NCBI GenBank assembly: GCA_937872175.1
Contig: CALMPI010000017.1
Location: 283,177-347,176 of the forward strand
Direction: 5' to 3'
DNA length: 64,000 bases
DNA from: an uncultured Flavobacteriales bacterium
Lineage (GTDB): Bacteria > Bacteroidota > Bacteroidia > Flavobacteriales_F > PHOS-HE28
Under the pieces are notes generated by a model. That model worked only from the letters and a program-made list of their open reading frames with translations, ran no database searches and was not told where the DNA came from. Shown here one piece after another: positions 46,252-55,174 of this stretch. Position 1 is the stretch's first letter. Every line of letters begins with the position of its first letter. The translations under genes were made by a program, and so were the position numbers.

Positions 46252-46322
46252 GTTCAAGCGGTGACGCGATCAGGGGCGATGGTGGTCATCGACCGCCGGG
46301 GCCTCTGCGATGCTTGGATGCG

Positions 46323-46345
46323 GGAAGTATGTATGGCCATACATG
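46323..46345. repeat. 23-bp repeat with 16-bp palindrome, copy 1
   Basis: GGAAGTATG, then TATGGCCATACATG; the core ATGTATGGCCATACAT (46329-46344) is a perfect palindrome. The identical 23-mer recurs 218 bp downstream in the same orientation. Confidence 0.85.
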
Positions 46346-46540
46346 CTTCAGCCGTGGGCCTATAACGACCAAGGTCATTCTATTCCCTTGTATCTGAGGG
46401 TGTTATTATTTCCTGCCGACCGCTCTTGGTCAATGTGATGGCTTGCTGGATATGCCGGGGTCCAAGGCCGCCTGAACAGCATCGTGCTGGACATTGCGCG
46501 CGGATCGCCTCGGACCTGGCACCCTCGAAGCGACGGCAAA

Positions 46541-46563
46541 GGAAGTATGTATGGCCATACATG
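46541..46563. repeat. 23-bp repeat with 16-bp palindrome, copy 2
   Basis: Identical to the 46323 copy over 23 bases; the palindrome core is 46547-46562. Confidence 0.85.
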
Positions 46564-46919
46564 TGTTCGGAAACCGCCCGCAGGCTCCGATCGCCTCACC
46601 ACAGTTCCAGATCCTGACGTCCGCGAGAACGGCTTGCGCAGCTCAACTCTTTACCTGCCGATAACCGCGTCTTTGATCCGGTGCAACGGTGATCGACCGC
46701 CGCCGCGATGCGCCGACCAAGTCCAAGGTTGTGGGAGGTTACGACCGCGGTGTGGCCTCAGTATCCGATGGGTTTCCACTATCCCATGTAAAGCGCGCGA
46801 GCGGACGCCGTGCGATGGCTCCGATGGTCGATGACGATGTGCCGTGCGGAACACGGTGTTCGCCGTGGAGCAGGAAGCAGGGAAGCGCGCCGGATCCCGC
46901 TTGTCGGGCCGGAACGGTC

Positions 46920-47894
46920 CTAGAACACGATCTTCTGGCGGCGCAGGCGGGTGCGGTACTTCTTGCTGCGCGTCTTGTACTTGTACAGCTTGTAGTGCAC
47001 CTGCGCGCGCAGGAAGAGATAGGCGTCCAGGTCATCCGGGTCGCCGCGCTGCTCGCCTTCGCTATAGCGGAGCGCTTCGGGCTGCGGATCGGCCAGGAAG
47101 GCTGCCAGTTCGCCCGACTCGGAGCCGATGCCACCGTTGGCCTCGGCGATCAGGTCGTTGTCGTAGTAGTTGCCGCTGACGTCGTCGATGTAGTCCGTGA
47201 ACGTTTTGGTGTACTGCGCCTCCAGGCCCACGCTGAGCACCTTGCTGAGCTGCTTGCGGATGCCGATGCCCATGGGGATGCACAGGCTGAAGTTGCTGTA
47301 TTCGTCGGGTCCGCCCTCCATTCCCTGGCCCTCGGTGCGCAGCGGCTTCAGGTCCACCCACGCGTTGTTGAACTTGGCCTTCGGGTTGAAGTAGAAGCCA
47401 CCCACGCCACCGAACAGGTAGAGGCCGATGCGGGAGGACTTCTGCCCCTTCACGCCCCGGATGTCGTACAGGTGGCCCAGTTCCTCCATGAAGGGGTGCA
47501 CCTCCAGCATCAGGGCCAGCTCGTACAGGTCCGAACGGAAGGACAGGTTGCGCCGCTTGCGCGCGGGCTCCTCCGTGAGGTTGTCGTTACCGGCCATCAC
47601 CCCATAGCCCAGTTGGGTGCGCAGGCTGAGGCGCTCGCGCAGGTAGTACCGCCAGCCCAGGCTGAAGGCGGGCCGCGTCTGGCTCACCTCCAGGTCCCAG
47701 ATGAAGGAGCTGCCGATCTGGTCGCGGCCGCCCAGTTCACCCAGGAAGTTGGAAGCGCCCAGGCCGATCGTGATCTCGTTGCGGTGTGTCTTCCAATAAT
47801 CCGTGGTGCGGAAGTATTGGGCGGAGGTGGGGACGCAGACCCCGACGGCCAGGGCCGGGAGGACGTTCCTGAAGGCGATCGTTGCGTTCCGCAT
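46920..47894 (-). CDS. Outer-membrane protein, DUF6089-like
   Basis: A 324-residue protein. The N-terminus (MRNATIAFRNVLPALAVGVCVPTSAQ) is a signal peptide; start set at 47894 accordingly. The opening YWKTHRNEITIGLGASNFLGELGG and the following strands (AFSLGWRYYLRERLSLRTQLGYG, IGLYLFGGVGGFYFNPKA, SLCIPMGIGIRKQLSKVLSVGLEAQYTKTFTDYIDDVSGNY) match the DUF6089 / PorG-type beta-barrel family of Bacteroidota. PorG is part of the T9SS, but I cannot assign this one to it. The C-terminus is very basic (YKYKTRSKKYRTRLRRQK), which is notable for an outer-membrane protein. Terminator not seen. Confidence 0.8.
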   Translation of the reverse strand: MRNATIAFRNVLPALAVGVCVPTSAQYFRTTDYWKTHRNEITIGLGASNFLGELGGRDQIGSSFIWDLEVSQTRPAFSLGWRYYLRERLSLRTQLGYGVMAGNDNLTEEPARKRRNLSFRSDLYELALMLEVHPFMEELGHLYDIRGVKGQKSSRIGLYLFGGVGGFYFNPKAKFNNAWVDLKPLRTEGQGMEGGPDEYSNFSLCIPMGIGIRKQLSKVLSVGLEAQYTKTFTDYIDDVSGNYYDNDLIAEANGGIGSESGELAAFLADPQPEALRYSEGEQRGDPDDLDAYLFLRAQVHYKLYKYKTRSKKYRTRLRRQKIVF

Positions 47895-48017
47895 ACGGTC
47901 TGGTCCGATCGGGAAGGGCGCAAGGTGCTTCGTCCCGCGCAGCACGCGCGAGGTCAGCAACACCGCGAACGGTCCCGAAAGGGGTGCCCAAGGTAGTGAT
48001 CTGATGTGAACCGCGGC

Positions 48018-48437
48018 CTACGGCGCCGAAGGCACACCGGCCTTGGTGAGCGCTGGTGGCTCGATCTGGTCCTGTACCACATAGCAACCCGGGAACTCCG
48101 GACGAAGTTCCTGTCGCAACCGCTCCGCCTCGACCCTGTCGCGCAGGTCGCCTACCCGGATGCGGAAGTTGGGTGCCAGATAGCTCAGGTAGGCCGGAAC
48201 GTCGGGGTGGCGCTGAAGAAACGCCTGCCGCACCTTCACCGCCTCGGTCTTGCTGCCCAGGTGGATCTGCACCCGATACCCTTCGATCACGCGGTCCATC
48301 GTGGGATAGGCCGCCATGAACTCCAAGGCGCGCGCGTCACCAAGCCAGCGCACCGCACTGCTGTCCGCGTTCGATTGACCATGGAGGGCGGCGGCGTGGA
48401 GCAGCACCAAGAGGGGAAGGAGGTGGCGTACGCGCAT
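48018..48437 (-). CDS. Exported SPOR-like protein
   Basis: A 139-residue exported protein with signal peptide MRVRHLLPLLVLLHAAALHGQ. Residues about 50-139 resemble a SPOR peptidoglycan-binding domain: GYRVQIHLGSKTEAVKVRQAFLQRHPDVPAYLSYLAPNFRIRVGDLRDRVEAERLRQEL. It has no enzymatic domain. Probably binds septal glycan in the periplasm. A TACCTTCG box (48445-48452 on this strand) lies eight bases upstream of the ATG. Confidence 0.85.
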   Translation of the reverse strand: MRVRHLLPLLVLLHAAALHGQSNADSSAVRWLGDARALEFMAAYPTMDRVIEGYRVQIHLGSKTEAVKVRQAFLQRHPDVPAYLSYLAPNFRIRVGDLRDRVEAERLRQELRPEFPGCYVVQDQIEPPALTKAGVPSAP

Positions 48438-48444
48438 GGCGCTG

Positions 48445-48452
48445 CGAAGGTA
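48445..48452 (-). promoter_or_regulatory. -7-like box TACCTTCG for the SPOR gene
   Basis: One mismatch from TAnnTTTG, located eight bases upstream of the start codon. Confidence 0.5.
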
Positions 48453-48479
48453 GTCGGCGCCCGACGCGGCGTTCCCGTG

Positions 48480-48496
48480 TTTAGAACGATCCTAAA
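48480..48496. promoter_or_regulatory. Possible metalloregulator operator (TTTAG...CTAAA)
   Basis: A 17-bp imperfect palindrome, TTTAGAACGATCCTAAA (6 of 8 pairs), in the divergent region between the SPOR gene and actA. TTTAG/CTAAA half-sites are typical of iron or manganese repressors of the Fur or DtxR type, but the regulator is not identified. Confidence 0.35.
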
Positions 48497-48553
48497 TAGC
48501 ATACCGGTGTTCGCATCCCCATCACGCTCCTGTCCCACGTACGCTTCGCCGTT

Positions 48554-48561
48554 TATTTTTG
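48554..48561 (+). promoter_or_regulatory. -7 box TATTTTTG for the act-cox operon
   Basis: A perfect TAnnTTTG match 42 bases before the actA ATG, embedded in an A/T-rich patch of an otherwise GC-rich region. No TTG at 19-21 bases upstream. Confidence 0.6.
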
Positions 48562-48603
48562 CGCCGGTCCAAAAAGGGGGTCCCCCTTCCTAAAACGTCC
48601 GGA

Positions 48604-49929
48604 ATGCCGCGTCCATCCAGGTTCTCCCTCCGATCGCCCGGGCTGTTCCACGCACTGTTCGTCCTTGCTCTCTCCCTTGCCGTTGCGCCCTTGGTGGCCC
48701 AGCCGGCGGACGCTGCGTTGTACGCCACCGGTGAAAAGGTCTTCAAAGGCAATTGCGCCAGCTGCCACAAGCCGGACAAGGACATGACCGGTCCCGCCCT
48801 GCAGGGTGCGCGCGCCCGGTGGGACGGCAAGGGCGACATCTATGCGTGGGTACGCAACAGCACCGACGTCATCAAGAGCGGCAACGCTTACGCCAACGAG
48901 CTCTTCACCAAGTGGAACAAGAGCGTCATGACCCCCATGGCGCTCAGCAACGAGGAGATCGATGCGGTGCTGTACTACGCGGACAACTACATGCCGCCCG
49001 CGCCTCCTCCCGGCAAGGAACCCGTTCCTGCAGGCGAACCGCAGGACGTCCCGTTCTGGCCGTGGATGCTGGTGATCGGCCTGCTGCTGCTGGTGGTCGC
49101 ATTGAGCCTCGGCGGTGTGCGCAAGAGCCTCACCAATGCGGTGCGTGAGACCGCCGGTCAGGGTCCCGCGCCGGACCGCACCGCCTGGCAGTCCTTCAAG
49201 GAATGGGCCTGGCAGAACAAGACCTTCGCCTCGGTGCTGGGCCTGCTGCTGCTCACCTGGGGCATCGTGTCGGCCTGGGATTGGGCCCTCACCATCGGGG
49301 TGTACGGTGGCGACACCGTGGAGCACTACAAGCCTGAACAGCCCATCCGCTTTGACCACACCCTGCATGCCGGCAAGGCCGACAAGGGCAACCTGGCCAT
49401 CAACTGCGTGTACTGCCACAACAGCGCCGAGAAGAGCAAGCATGCCGGCATCCCCACCGCCAATGTGTGCATGAACTGCCACCAGGCCGTCGGCGAATCG
49501 CAGCGCAACCCGTGGAGCACTGCGGAGATCAAGAAGATCCACGACGCCACGGGGTGGGATGGCAAGGCCTACACCGGCACGCCGAAGCCCATCGAATGGG
49601 TGAAGGTGCACAACCTGCCGGACCATGCCTATTTCAACCACGCGCAGCACGTGGCGGTGGGCAAGCTCGAGTGCCAGGAGTGCCATGGCCCCATCGACGA
49701 GAAGATGGATGTGGCCGAACAGTGGGCCCCGCTGACGATGGGCTGGTGCATCCAGTGCCACAACGAGAAGGAGGTGAAGATGGCCGGCAACGGCTACTAC
49801 GACGAGGTGATGGCACGCTTGGAGAAGAACGAGAAGCTGGGCCACCGCGAGTTGAAGGAGTACCTGGAGGACGAGAAGATCACCGTGAAGGAGCTTGGCG
49901 GCTGGGAATGCGCCAAGTGCCACTACTAA
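48604..49929 (+). CDS. actA: ActA: multiheme cytochrome c subunit of Alternative Complex III
   Basis: A 441-residue membrane-bound cytochrome, part of the quinol:cytochrome c oxidoreductase ACIII. Six CXXCH motifs: CASCH at 51-55 in an N-terminal mono-heme domain, then CVYCH, CMNCH, CQECH, CIQCH and CAKCH (436-440) in the C-terminal domain. Two hydrophobic helices lie between (about 150-168 and 208-232). The signal peptide (FHALFVLALSLAVAPLVAQ) precedes the first heme domain. Characterised ActA proteins are described as pentaheme; the N-terminal cytochrome appears to be an addition or fusion. ATG at 48604 chosen; an upstream TTG is unlikely. First gene of the operon; ActB follows 17 bases later. 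Confidence 0.9.
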   Translation: MPRPSRFSLRSPGLFHALFVLALSLAVAPLVAQPADAALYATGEKVFKGNCASCHKPDKDMTGPALQGARARWDGKGDIYAWVRNSTDVIKSGNAYANELFTKWNKSVMTPMALSNEEIDAVLYYADNYMPPAPPPGKEPVPAGEPQDVPFWPWMLVIGLLLLVVALSLGGVRKSLTNAVRETAGQGPAPDRTAWQSFKEWAWQNKTFASVLGLLLLTWGIVSAWDWALTIGVYGGDTVEHYKPEQPIRFDHTLHAGKADKGNLAINCVYCHNSAEKSKHAGIPTANVCMNCHQAVGESQRNPWSTAEIKKIHDATGWDGKAYTGTPKPIEWVKVHNLPDHAYFNHAQHVAVGKLECQECHGPIDEKMDVAEQWAPLTMGWCIQCHNEKEVKMAGNGYYDEVMARLEKNEKLGHRELKEYLEDEKITVKELGGWECAKCHY

Positions 49930-49946
49930 GAACACCGCCGCGCCGC

Positions 49947-52900
49947 ATGTCGAGCACCAAGCGTTACTGGCAGGACCTGGCCCAGTTGGACCAGGCCAGC
50001 GAAGCGATCCAAGGCCGGGAGAACGAGTTCCAGGCCCCGCTGCCCATCGATGAGATGCTGGCGGACAAGGGCCTGACGGGAGCCACCACGGGCCGCCGCG
50101 ATTTCCTCAAGTTCCTGGGCTTCGGCCTGGGCGCCGCCAGCCTGGCGGCCTGCGAAACGCCGGTGATCAAGAGCATCCCCTACGTCAACAAGCCCGAGGA
50201 GATCGTACCCGGCGTGCCCACCTGGTACGCGAGCACCTACTACGACGGACAGGACTTCGCCAGCATCCTGGTGAAGACGCGCGAAGGCCGCCCCATCCAC
50301 ATCATGGGCAACCCGCGCCACGGCATCAACCGCAACCCGAAGCTGGGCAAGGGCACGATCAACGCCCGCATCAACAGTTCGGTGCTGTCGCTGTACGACG
50401 GCGAGCGGCTGCAGGGTCCGCGCAAGAACGAATTGAACGATAGTGCTCGTACTTGGGAAGACCTATCCTGGGCCGATGCCGACAAGGCCATCAGCGGCAA
50501 GCTGGCCGAACTGAGCGCCGGTGGTAAGCGCATCGTGGTGCTCACCTCCACGGTGATCAGCCCCAGCGCCAAGGCCGCCATCGGCCAGTTGCGCAGCCGC
50601 TACGGCGCCAAACCCGCCACCGAGGGCCAGCCCGCCTCCGGCGGGGCGCAGGTGGACCATGTGCAACTGGACAGCATCAGCTACGCTGGTCTCACGGGCG
50701 CCAACCAGAAGAGCTTCGGCCTGCGGGTGATGCCGTCCTACGACCTCACCAAGGCCGATGTGCTGGTGTCCGTGGATTGCGACTTCCTGAGCAGTTGGGG
50801 CAGCACCACCGAGCATGCCTGGCAGTACGCCAGCCGCCGCCGTCCCGAGGACGGGGCCATGAGCAGGCACTGGCAGTTCGAGACGCGCATGAGCATCACG
50901 GGTGCCAACGCGGACGAGCGCGTGGCCATCAAGCCGAGCGAAGTGGCCGGTGCGGTGATCGCGCTGCACGACGCGGTGGCCCGCAAGGCCGGAGCCCCTG
51001 CCGCTGGCGGCGGAATGGAACATCCGCAGCTCGCCGCCGCGGCCGATGCCCTGTGGGCGGCCAAGGGCAAGGCCCTGCTGCTCTGCGGCAGCAATGACGA
51101 GGCCGTGCAGGTGGTGGTCAACCGCATCAACGACCTCCTGGGCGCCTATGGCAGCACCATCGACCTGGCCAACCACACCTGGTTCTTCCAGGGCGATGAC
51201 GCTGCGGTGGCCCAGTTGGTGAAGGACATGAACGCGGGTCAGGTGGGCGCCCTGCTGATCGCCGGCACCAACCCGGCCTACAGCCTGCCCAACGCCGCCG
51301 AGTTCAAGGCGGGCCTGGAGAAGGTGGCCCTGTCGGTGTGCATGAGCACCCATGCGGACGAGACCGCGAGCCTGTGCCAGTGGGTGTGCCCGGACCACCA
51401 CTACCTGGAGGCCTGGGACGACCACATGCCCAAGGTGGGCCGCTACGCGCTGAGCCAACCGGTGATCAGCCCGCTGTTCGACACCCGGCAGTGGCAGGAG
51501 AGCCTGGTGCGCTGGTCCGGCGGCACGGGCAGCTACCACGACCTCATCAAGGCCACCTGGCAGGGCGCGTTGGCCGCCCGGGCCGATGCGGCCACCGCAC
51601 CGCCGTTCGCCACCGTGTGGCAAACGAGCCTGCATGACGGGGTGTACGAGGCGTACACGAACCCGAACGCCCCGGTGCTGTTCGCGGCCGACGCCGCCGC
51701 AGCCGCGGCCATGGCGAAGAAGAACGCAGGCGCTGGTGGTGAGTGGGAGCTCGTCCTCTACACCAAGGAAGGCATCGGTGATGGCCGCCACGCGAACAAC
51801 CCGTGGCTGCAGGAGCTGCCCGACCCGCTCAGCAAGGTCACGTGGGACAACTACGTGCTGATGGCCCCGAGCGACGTGAAGCGCCTGGGCCTGCAGACCT
51901 ACCTGGGCCAGGAAAGCCCGGCGAGCGTGGTGACGGTGGTCGCCAACGGCGTGGAGCTTCAGCTTCCCGTGGTGCCCGCCCCGGGCCAGAAGGCCGGCAC
52001 CATCGCCATCGCGGTGGGCTACGGCCGTGGTGCCAACGGCGAGAAGGTGGGCAAGGCCGCCTGCCTCCCCAACGACGACGGCGGCACCACCCCGGTGGGC
52101 CGCAACGCCTGGCCCTTCGTGACCCTGGTGAACGGCACCGCCAGCATGGCCGTGGGCAACGTGACCGTGACCCCGACGGGCACCACGCACCCCATCGCCA
52201 TCACGCAGACGCACCTCACCCACATGGACCGCCATAGCGTGGTGAAGGAGACCACCCTGGCGACCTGGAGCAAGCACGACCCCAAGGGCACCTACAACCA
52301 TCAGCACGAACTGGCGGTGCATGAGGACGTGAACGAGGATGGTGCCATCGACGCGCGCGACCGCCTGCCGGTGAAGGAGTTCGACCTGTGGGAGGAGCAT
52401 GCTGTGGAGGGCGTGGGCCACCGTTGGGGCCTGAGCATCGACCTGAACACCTGCACGGGCTGCGGGGCCTGTGTGACGGCCTGCACCAGCGAGAACAACG
52501 TACCGGTGGTGGGCAAGGACGAGGTGCGCCGCAGCCGCGAGATGCACTGGCTGCGCATCGACCGTTACTTCAGCTCCGACATGACCAAGGAGCGCGCGAA
52601 GGAGGAGGGCCTGGGCAAGATCGACATGTACCTGGACATGGAAGTGCCCAGCGACAACCCGCGGGTGGTGTTCATGCCGATGATGTGCCAGCACTGCAAC
52701 CACGCGCCGTGCGAGACGGTGTGCCCGGTGGCGGCGACCACGCACAGCAACGAGGGCCTCAACCAGATGGCCTACAACCGCTGCATCGGCACGCGGTACT
52801 GCGCCAACAACTGCCCCTACAAGGTGCGCCGGTTCAACTGGTTCAACTACGTCACCGACAAGTTCGCCGATGTGAACCCCGCGTGGAGCGAACTGGGCCG

Positions 52901-53231
52901 CATGGTGCTGAACCCGGACGTGGTGGTGCGCAGCCGCGGGGTGATCGAGAAGTGCAGCCTTTGCGTGCAACGCATCCAGGCCGGCAAGCTCGAGGCCAAG
53001 AAGGCCGGCACGCCTGTGGCCGATGGCGCGGTGGAGACCGCCTGCAGCGCCGCCTGCGGCACGGGCGCCATCGTGTTCGGCGACCTCAACGACACCAAGA
53101 GCCGCGTGGCGAAGCTGCATGGCGAGGAGCGCGCGTACATGGCGCTGGAGGAGATCGGCGTGAAGCCGAACGTCAGCTACCTGGCCCGGGTGCGCAACAC
53201 CGAGGAGACCGCCGAAGCCCATCACGCCTAA
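49947..53231 (+). CDS. actB: ActB: molybdopterin-oxidoreductase-like iron-sulfur subunit of ACIII
   Basis: A 1094-residue subunit, the usual fusion of ActB1 (molybdoenzyme-like, no cofactor expected) and ActB2 (iron-sulfur). A Tat motif, TTGRRDFLKFLGFG, lies at residues 48-60 with a lipobox-like Cys at 69 (SLAACE). The ferredoxin-like half starts near 831: CTGCGACVTACTSENNV, CQHCNHAPCETVCPV, CIGTRYCANNCPYKVRRFNW and CSLCVQRIQAGK, the cysteines of three 4Fe-4S and one 3Fe-4S cluster. It passes electrons toward the ActA and ActE hemes. Start ATG at 49947; longer upstream frames overlap actA. ActC follows after 19 bases. Confidence 0.95.
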   Translation: MSSTKRYWQDLAQLDQASEAIQGRENEFQAPLPIDEMLADKGLTGATTGRRDFLKFLGFGLGAASLAACETPVIKSIPYVNKPEEIVPGVPTWYASTYYDGQDFASILVKTREGRPIHIMGNPRHGINRNPKLGKGTINARINSSVLSLYDGERLQGPRKNELNDSARTWEDLSWADADKAISGKLAELSAGGKRIVVLTSTVISPSAKAAIGQLRSRYGAKPATEGQPASGGAQVDHVQLDSISYAGLTGANQKSFGLRVMPSYDLTKADVLVSVDCDFLSSWGSTTEHAWQYASRRRPEDGAMSRHWQFETRMSITGANADERVAIKPSEVAGAVIALHDAVARKAGAPAAGGGMEHPQLAAAADALWAAKGKALLLCGSNDEAVQVVVNRINDLLGAYGSTIDLANHTWFFQGDDAAVAQLVKDMNAGQVGALLIAGTNPAYSLPNAAEFKAGLEKVALSVCMSTHADETASLCQWVCPDHHYLEAWDDHMPKVGRYALSQPVISPLFDTRQWQESLVRWSGGTGSYHDLIKATWQGALAARADAATAPPFATVWQTSLHDGVYEAYTNPNAPVLFAADAAAAAAMAKKNAGAGGEWELVLYTKEGIGDGRHANNPWLQELPDPLSKVTWDNYVLMAPSDVKRLGLQTYLGQESPASVVTVVANGVELQLPVVPAPGQKAGTIAIAVGYGRGANGEKVGKAACLPNDDGGTTPVGRNAWPFVTLVNGTASMAVGNVTVTPTGTTHPIAITQTHLTHMDRHSVVKETTLATWSKHDPKGTYNHQHELAVHEDVNEDGAIDARDRLPVKEFDLWEEHAVEGVGHRWGLSIDLNTCTGCGACVTACTSENNVPVVGKDEVRRSREMHWLRIDRYFSSDMTKERAKEEGLGKIDMYLDMEVPSDNPRVVFMPMMCQHCNHAPCETVCPVAATTHSNEGLNQMAYNRCIGTRYCANNCPYKVRRFNWFNYVTDKFADVNPAWSELGRMVLNPDVVVRSRGVIEKCSLCVQRIQAGKLEAKKAGTPVADGAVETACSAACGTGAIVFGDLNDTKSRVAKLHGEERAYMALEEIGVKPNVSYLARVRNTEETAEAHHA

Positions 53232-53250
53232 GGAAAACAGACCGGACCCC

Positions 53251-54636
53251 ATGCATTCCGAATCCGCGATCCGTGAGCCGCTCATCCTGGGCCACAAGAC
53301 CTATCACGATATCACCAACGATATCGTGGCGCCCATCGAGAACAAGGCCCCGCGCGCCTGGTACGTCCTCATCACCATCAGCAGCCTCATCGCCCTCTAC
53401 GGCATCGGCTGCATCCTGTACCTGATCGGCACGGGCATCGGGGTGTGGGGCCTGAACAAGACGGTGGACTGGGCCTGGGACATCACCAACTTCGTGTGGT
53501 GGGTGGGCATCGGCCACGCCGGCACCCTCATCAGCGCCGTGCTGCTGCTGTTCCGCCAGCGCTGGCGCATGGCGGTGAACCGTTCGGCGGAGGCCATGAC
53601 CATCTTCGCCGTGATCATGGCGGCCACCTTCCCGGTGATCCACATGGGCCGGGTGTGGATGGCCTACTGGGTGCTGCCGCTGCCCAACACCTTCGGCTCG
53701 TTGTGGGTGAACTTCAACAGCCCTCTGCTGTGGGACGTGTTCGCCATCAGCACCTATTTCACGGTATCGCTGGTCTTTTGGTACATCGGCCTGATCCCCG
53801 ACTTCGCCACCATCCGCGACAAGGTGAAAAGCCCGGGCATGAAGAAGGCCTACGGCATCCTGAGCTTCGGCTGGACCGGCAACGCCAAGGCGTGGACGCG
53901 CTTCGAGGAGGTGAGCCTGGTGCTGGCCGGCATCGCCACCCCGCTGGTGTTCTCCGTGCACTCGGTGGTGAGCTTCGACTTCGCCACCTCGGTGATCCCC
54001 GGCTGGCACACCACCATCTTCCCGCCCTACTTCGTGAGCGGCGCCGTGTTCAGCGGCTTCGCCATGGTGCAGACCCTGCTGCTGGTGATGCGCAAGGTGA
54101 TGAAGCTCGAGAGCTACATCACCATCAAGCACATCGAGTACATGAACATCGTGATCATCGTCACGGGCTCCATCGTGGGCGTGGCGTACATCACCGAGCT
54201 GTTCATCAGCTGGTACAGCGGGGTGGAGTACGAGAGCTACGCCTTCATCAACCGCGCCACCGGCCCCTATTGGTGGAGCTATTGGGCCATGATGACCTGC
54301 AACGTGGTGAGCCCGCAGGTGTTCTGGTTCAAGAAGCTGCGCACCAACCTCACGTTCACCTTCTTCATGAGCATCGTGGTGAACATCGGCATGTGGTTCG
54401 AGCGCTTCGTGATCATCGTCACCAGCCTGCACCGCGACTATCTGCCCAGCGCGTGGAACCTGTTCCACCCCACCTGGGTCGACGTGGGCATCTTCGTGGG
54501 CACGCTGGGCATCTTCTTCACCCTTTACCTGCTGTTCGCCCGGTTCTTCCCGGTGCTGGCCCTCAACGAGCTGAAGAGCATCCTGAAGCTCAGCGGCGAG
54601 AGCTACAAGCAGCAGGCCCAACATCACCATCACTGA
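53251..54636 (+). CDS. actC: ActC: NrfD-type quinol-binding membrane subunit of ACIII
   Basis: A 461-residue NrfD/PsrC-type integral membrane protein with about ten helices. HSESAIREPLILGHKTYHDITNDI opens the cytosolic side. WDITNFVWWVGIGHAGTLISA, GRVWMAYWVLPLPNTFGSLWVNFNSPLLWD and SLVFWYIGLIPDFATIRD are ActC-type motifs. It should hold a quinol-oxidation site. The C-terminus ends in four histidines (QQAQHHHH). ActD starts five bases after the stop. Confidence 0.95.
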   Translation: MHSESAIREPLILGHKTYHDITNDIVAPIENKAPRAWYVLITISSLIALYGIGCILYLIGTGIGVWGLNKTVDWAWDITNFVWWVGIGHAGTLISAVLLLFRQRWRMAVNRSAEAMTIFAVIMAATFPVIHMGRVWMAYWVLPLPNTFGSLWVNFNSPLLWDVFAISTYFTVSLVFWYIGLIPDFATIRDKVKSPGMKKAYGILSFGWTGNAKAWTRFEEVSLVLAGIATPLVFSVHSVVSFDFATSVIPGWHTTIFPPYFVSGAVFSGFAMVQTLLLVMRKVMKLESYITIKHIEYMNIVIIVTGSIVGVAYITELFISWYSGVEYESYAFINRATGPYWWSYWAMMTCNVVSPQVFWFKKLRTNLTFTFFMSIVVNIGMWFERFVIIVTSLHRDYLPSAWNLFHPTWVDVGIFVGTLGIFFTLYLLFARFFPVLALNELKSILKLSGESYKQQAQHHHH

Positions 54637-54640
54637 GCCC

Positions 54641-55171
54641 ATGGCCAACAAGGTCGTATACGCGGTCTACGATGACCCCGAGGTGCTGAAGGGCGCCGCG
54701 CGCACGCTGGTGAGCGCGGGCGTCAAAGTGCGCGACGTGTTCAGCCCGTTCCCCATCCACGGGTTGGACCCGATCATCGGCGTGAAGCGGACCCGTCTGG
54801 GCATCGCCGCCTTCATGTACGGCATCACGGGCACGAGCCTGGCCATGCTGGGCTTCTGGTACTTCATGATCCACGACTGGCCCATGAACATCGGGGGCAA
54901 GCCGAGCTTCACCCTGTATCAGAACCTGCCGGCCTTCATCCCGGTGGCCTTCGAGTTCACCGTGTTCTGTGCCGCCCACGGCATGGCCATCACCTACCTG
55001 ATCCGCAACAAGACGCTGCCGGGCATGCCGGCGCGCAACCCCGACCCGCGGAGCACCGACGACAAGTTCATCATGGAGGTGCGCTCGGAGGACAACCATC
55101 TGGGTGCCGAGGCCATCGTGGACCTGCTGCGCGGCACGCCGGCCCTGGAGATCAACGAACGCGAACGCTGA
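54641..55171 (+). CDS. actD: ActD: DUF3341 membrane subunit of ACIII
   Basis: A 176-residue protein of the DUF3341 family. YAVYDDPEVLKGAARTLVSAGVKVRDVFSPFPIHGLD is the conserved N-terminal domain; two helices follow (LGIAAFMYGITGTSLAMLGFWYF, FIPVAFEFTVFCAAHGMAITYLI). ActD bridges subunits in the ACIII structure. ActE starts three bases after the stop. Confidence 0.94.
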   Translation: MANKVVYAVYDDPEVLKGAARTLVSAGVKVRDVFSPFPIHGLDPIIGVKRTRLGIAAFMYGITGTSLAMLGFWYFMIHDWPMNIGGKPSFTLYQNLPAFIPVAFEFTVFCAAHGMAITYLIRNKTLPGMPARNPDPRSTDDKFIMEVRSEDNHLGAEAIVDLLRGTPALEINERER

Positions 55172-55174
55172 GCC

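Larger units (their letters stand above)
46252..46919. other. Gene-free region with two copies of a palindrome-containing 23-bp repeat
   Basis: About 670 bases between infB and the DUF6089-like gene. I see no credible gene: the small open frames have odd composition and lack support. Composition is patchier and locally more A+T-rich (near 46370-46440) than the flanking genes. Two identical 23-mers lie at 46323-46345 and 46541-46563. It may be a remnant of a mobile element or a regulatory region. Confidence 0.7.

Noticed and set aside
46426..46834. Small open frames (63-116 codons) in the region after infB
   Set aside because: Short, overlapping in several frames, no family resemblance; they share the MYGHT string only because both contain the palindromic repeat.
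50463..53297. Minus-strand frame of 944 codons opposite actB
   Set aside because: Antisense of a well-supported gene, low-complexity composition, no recognisable domain.
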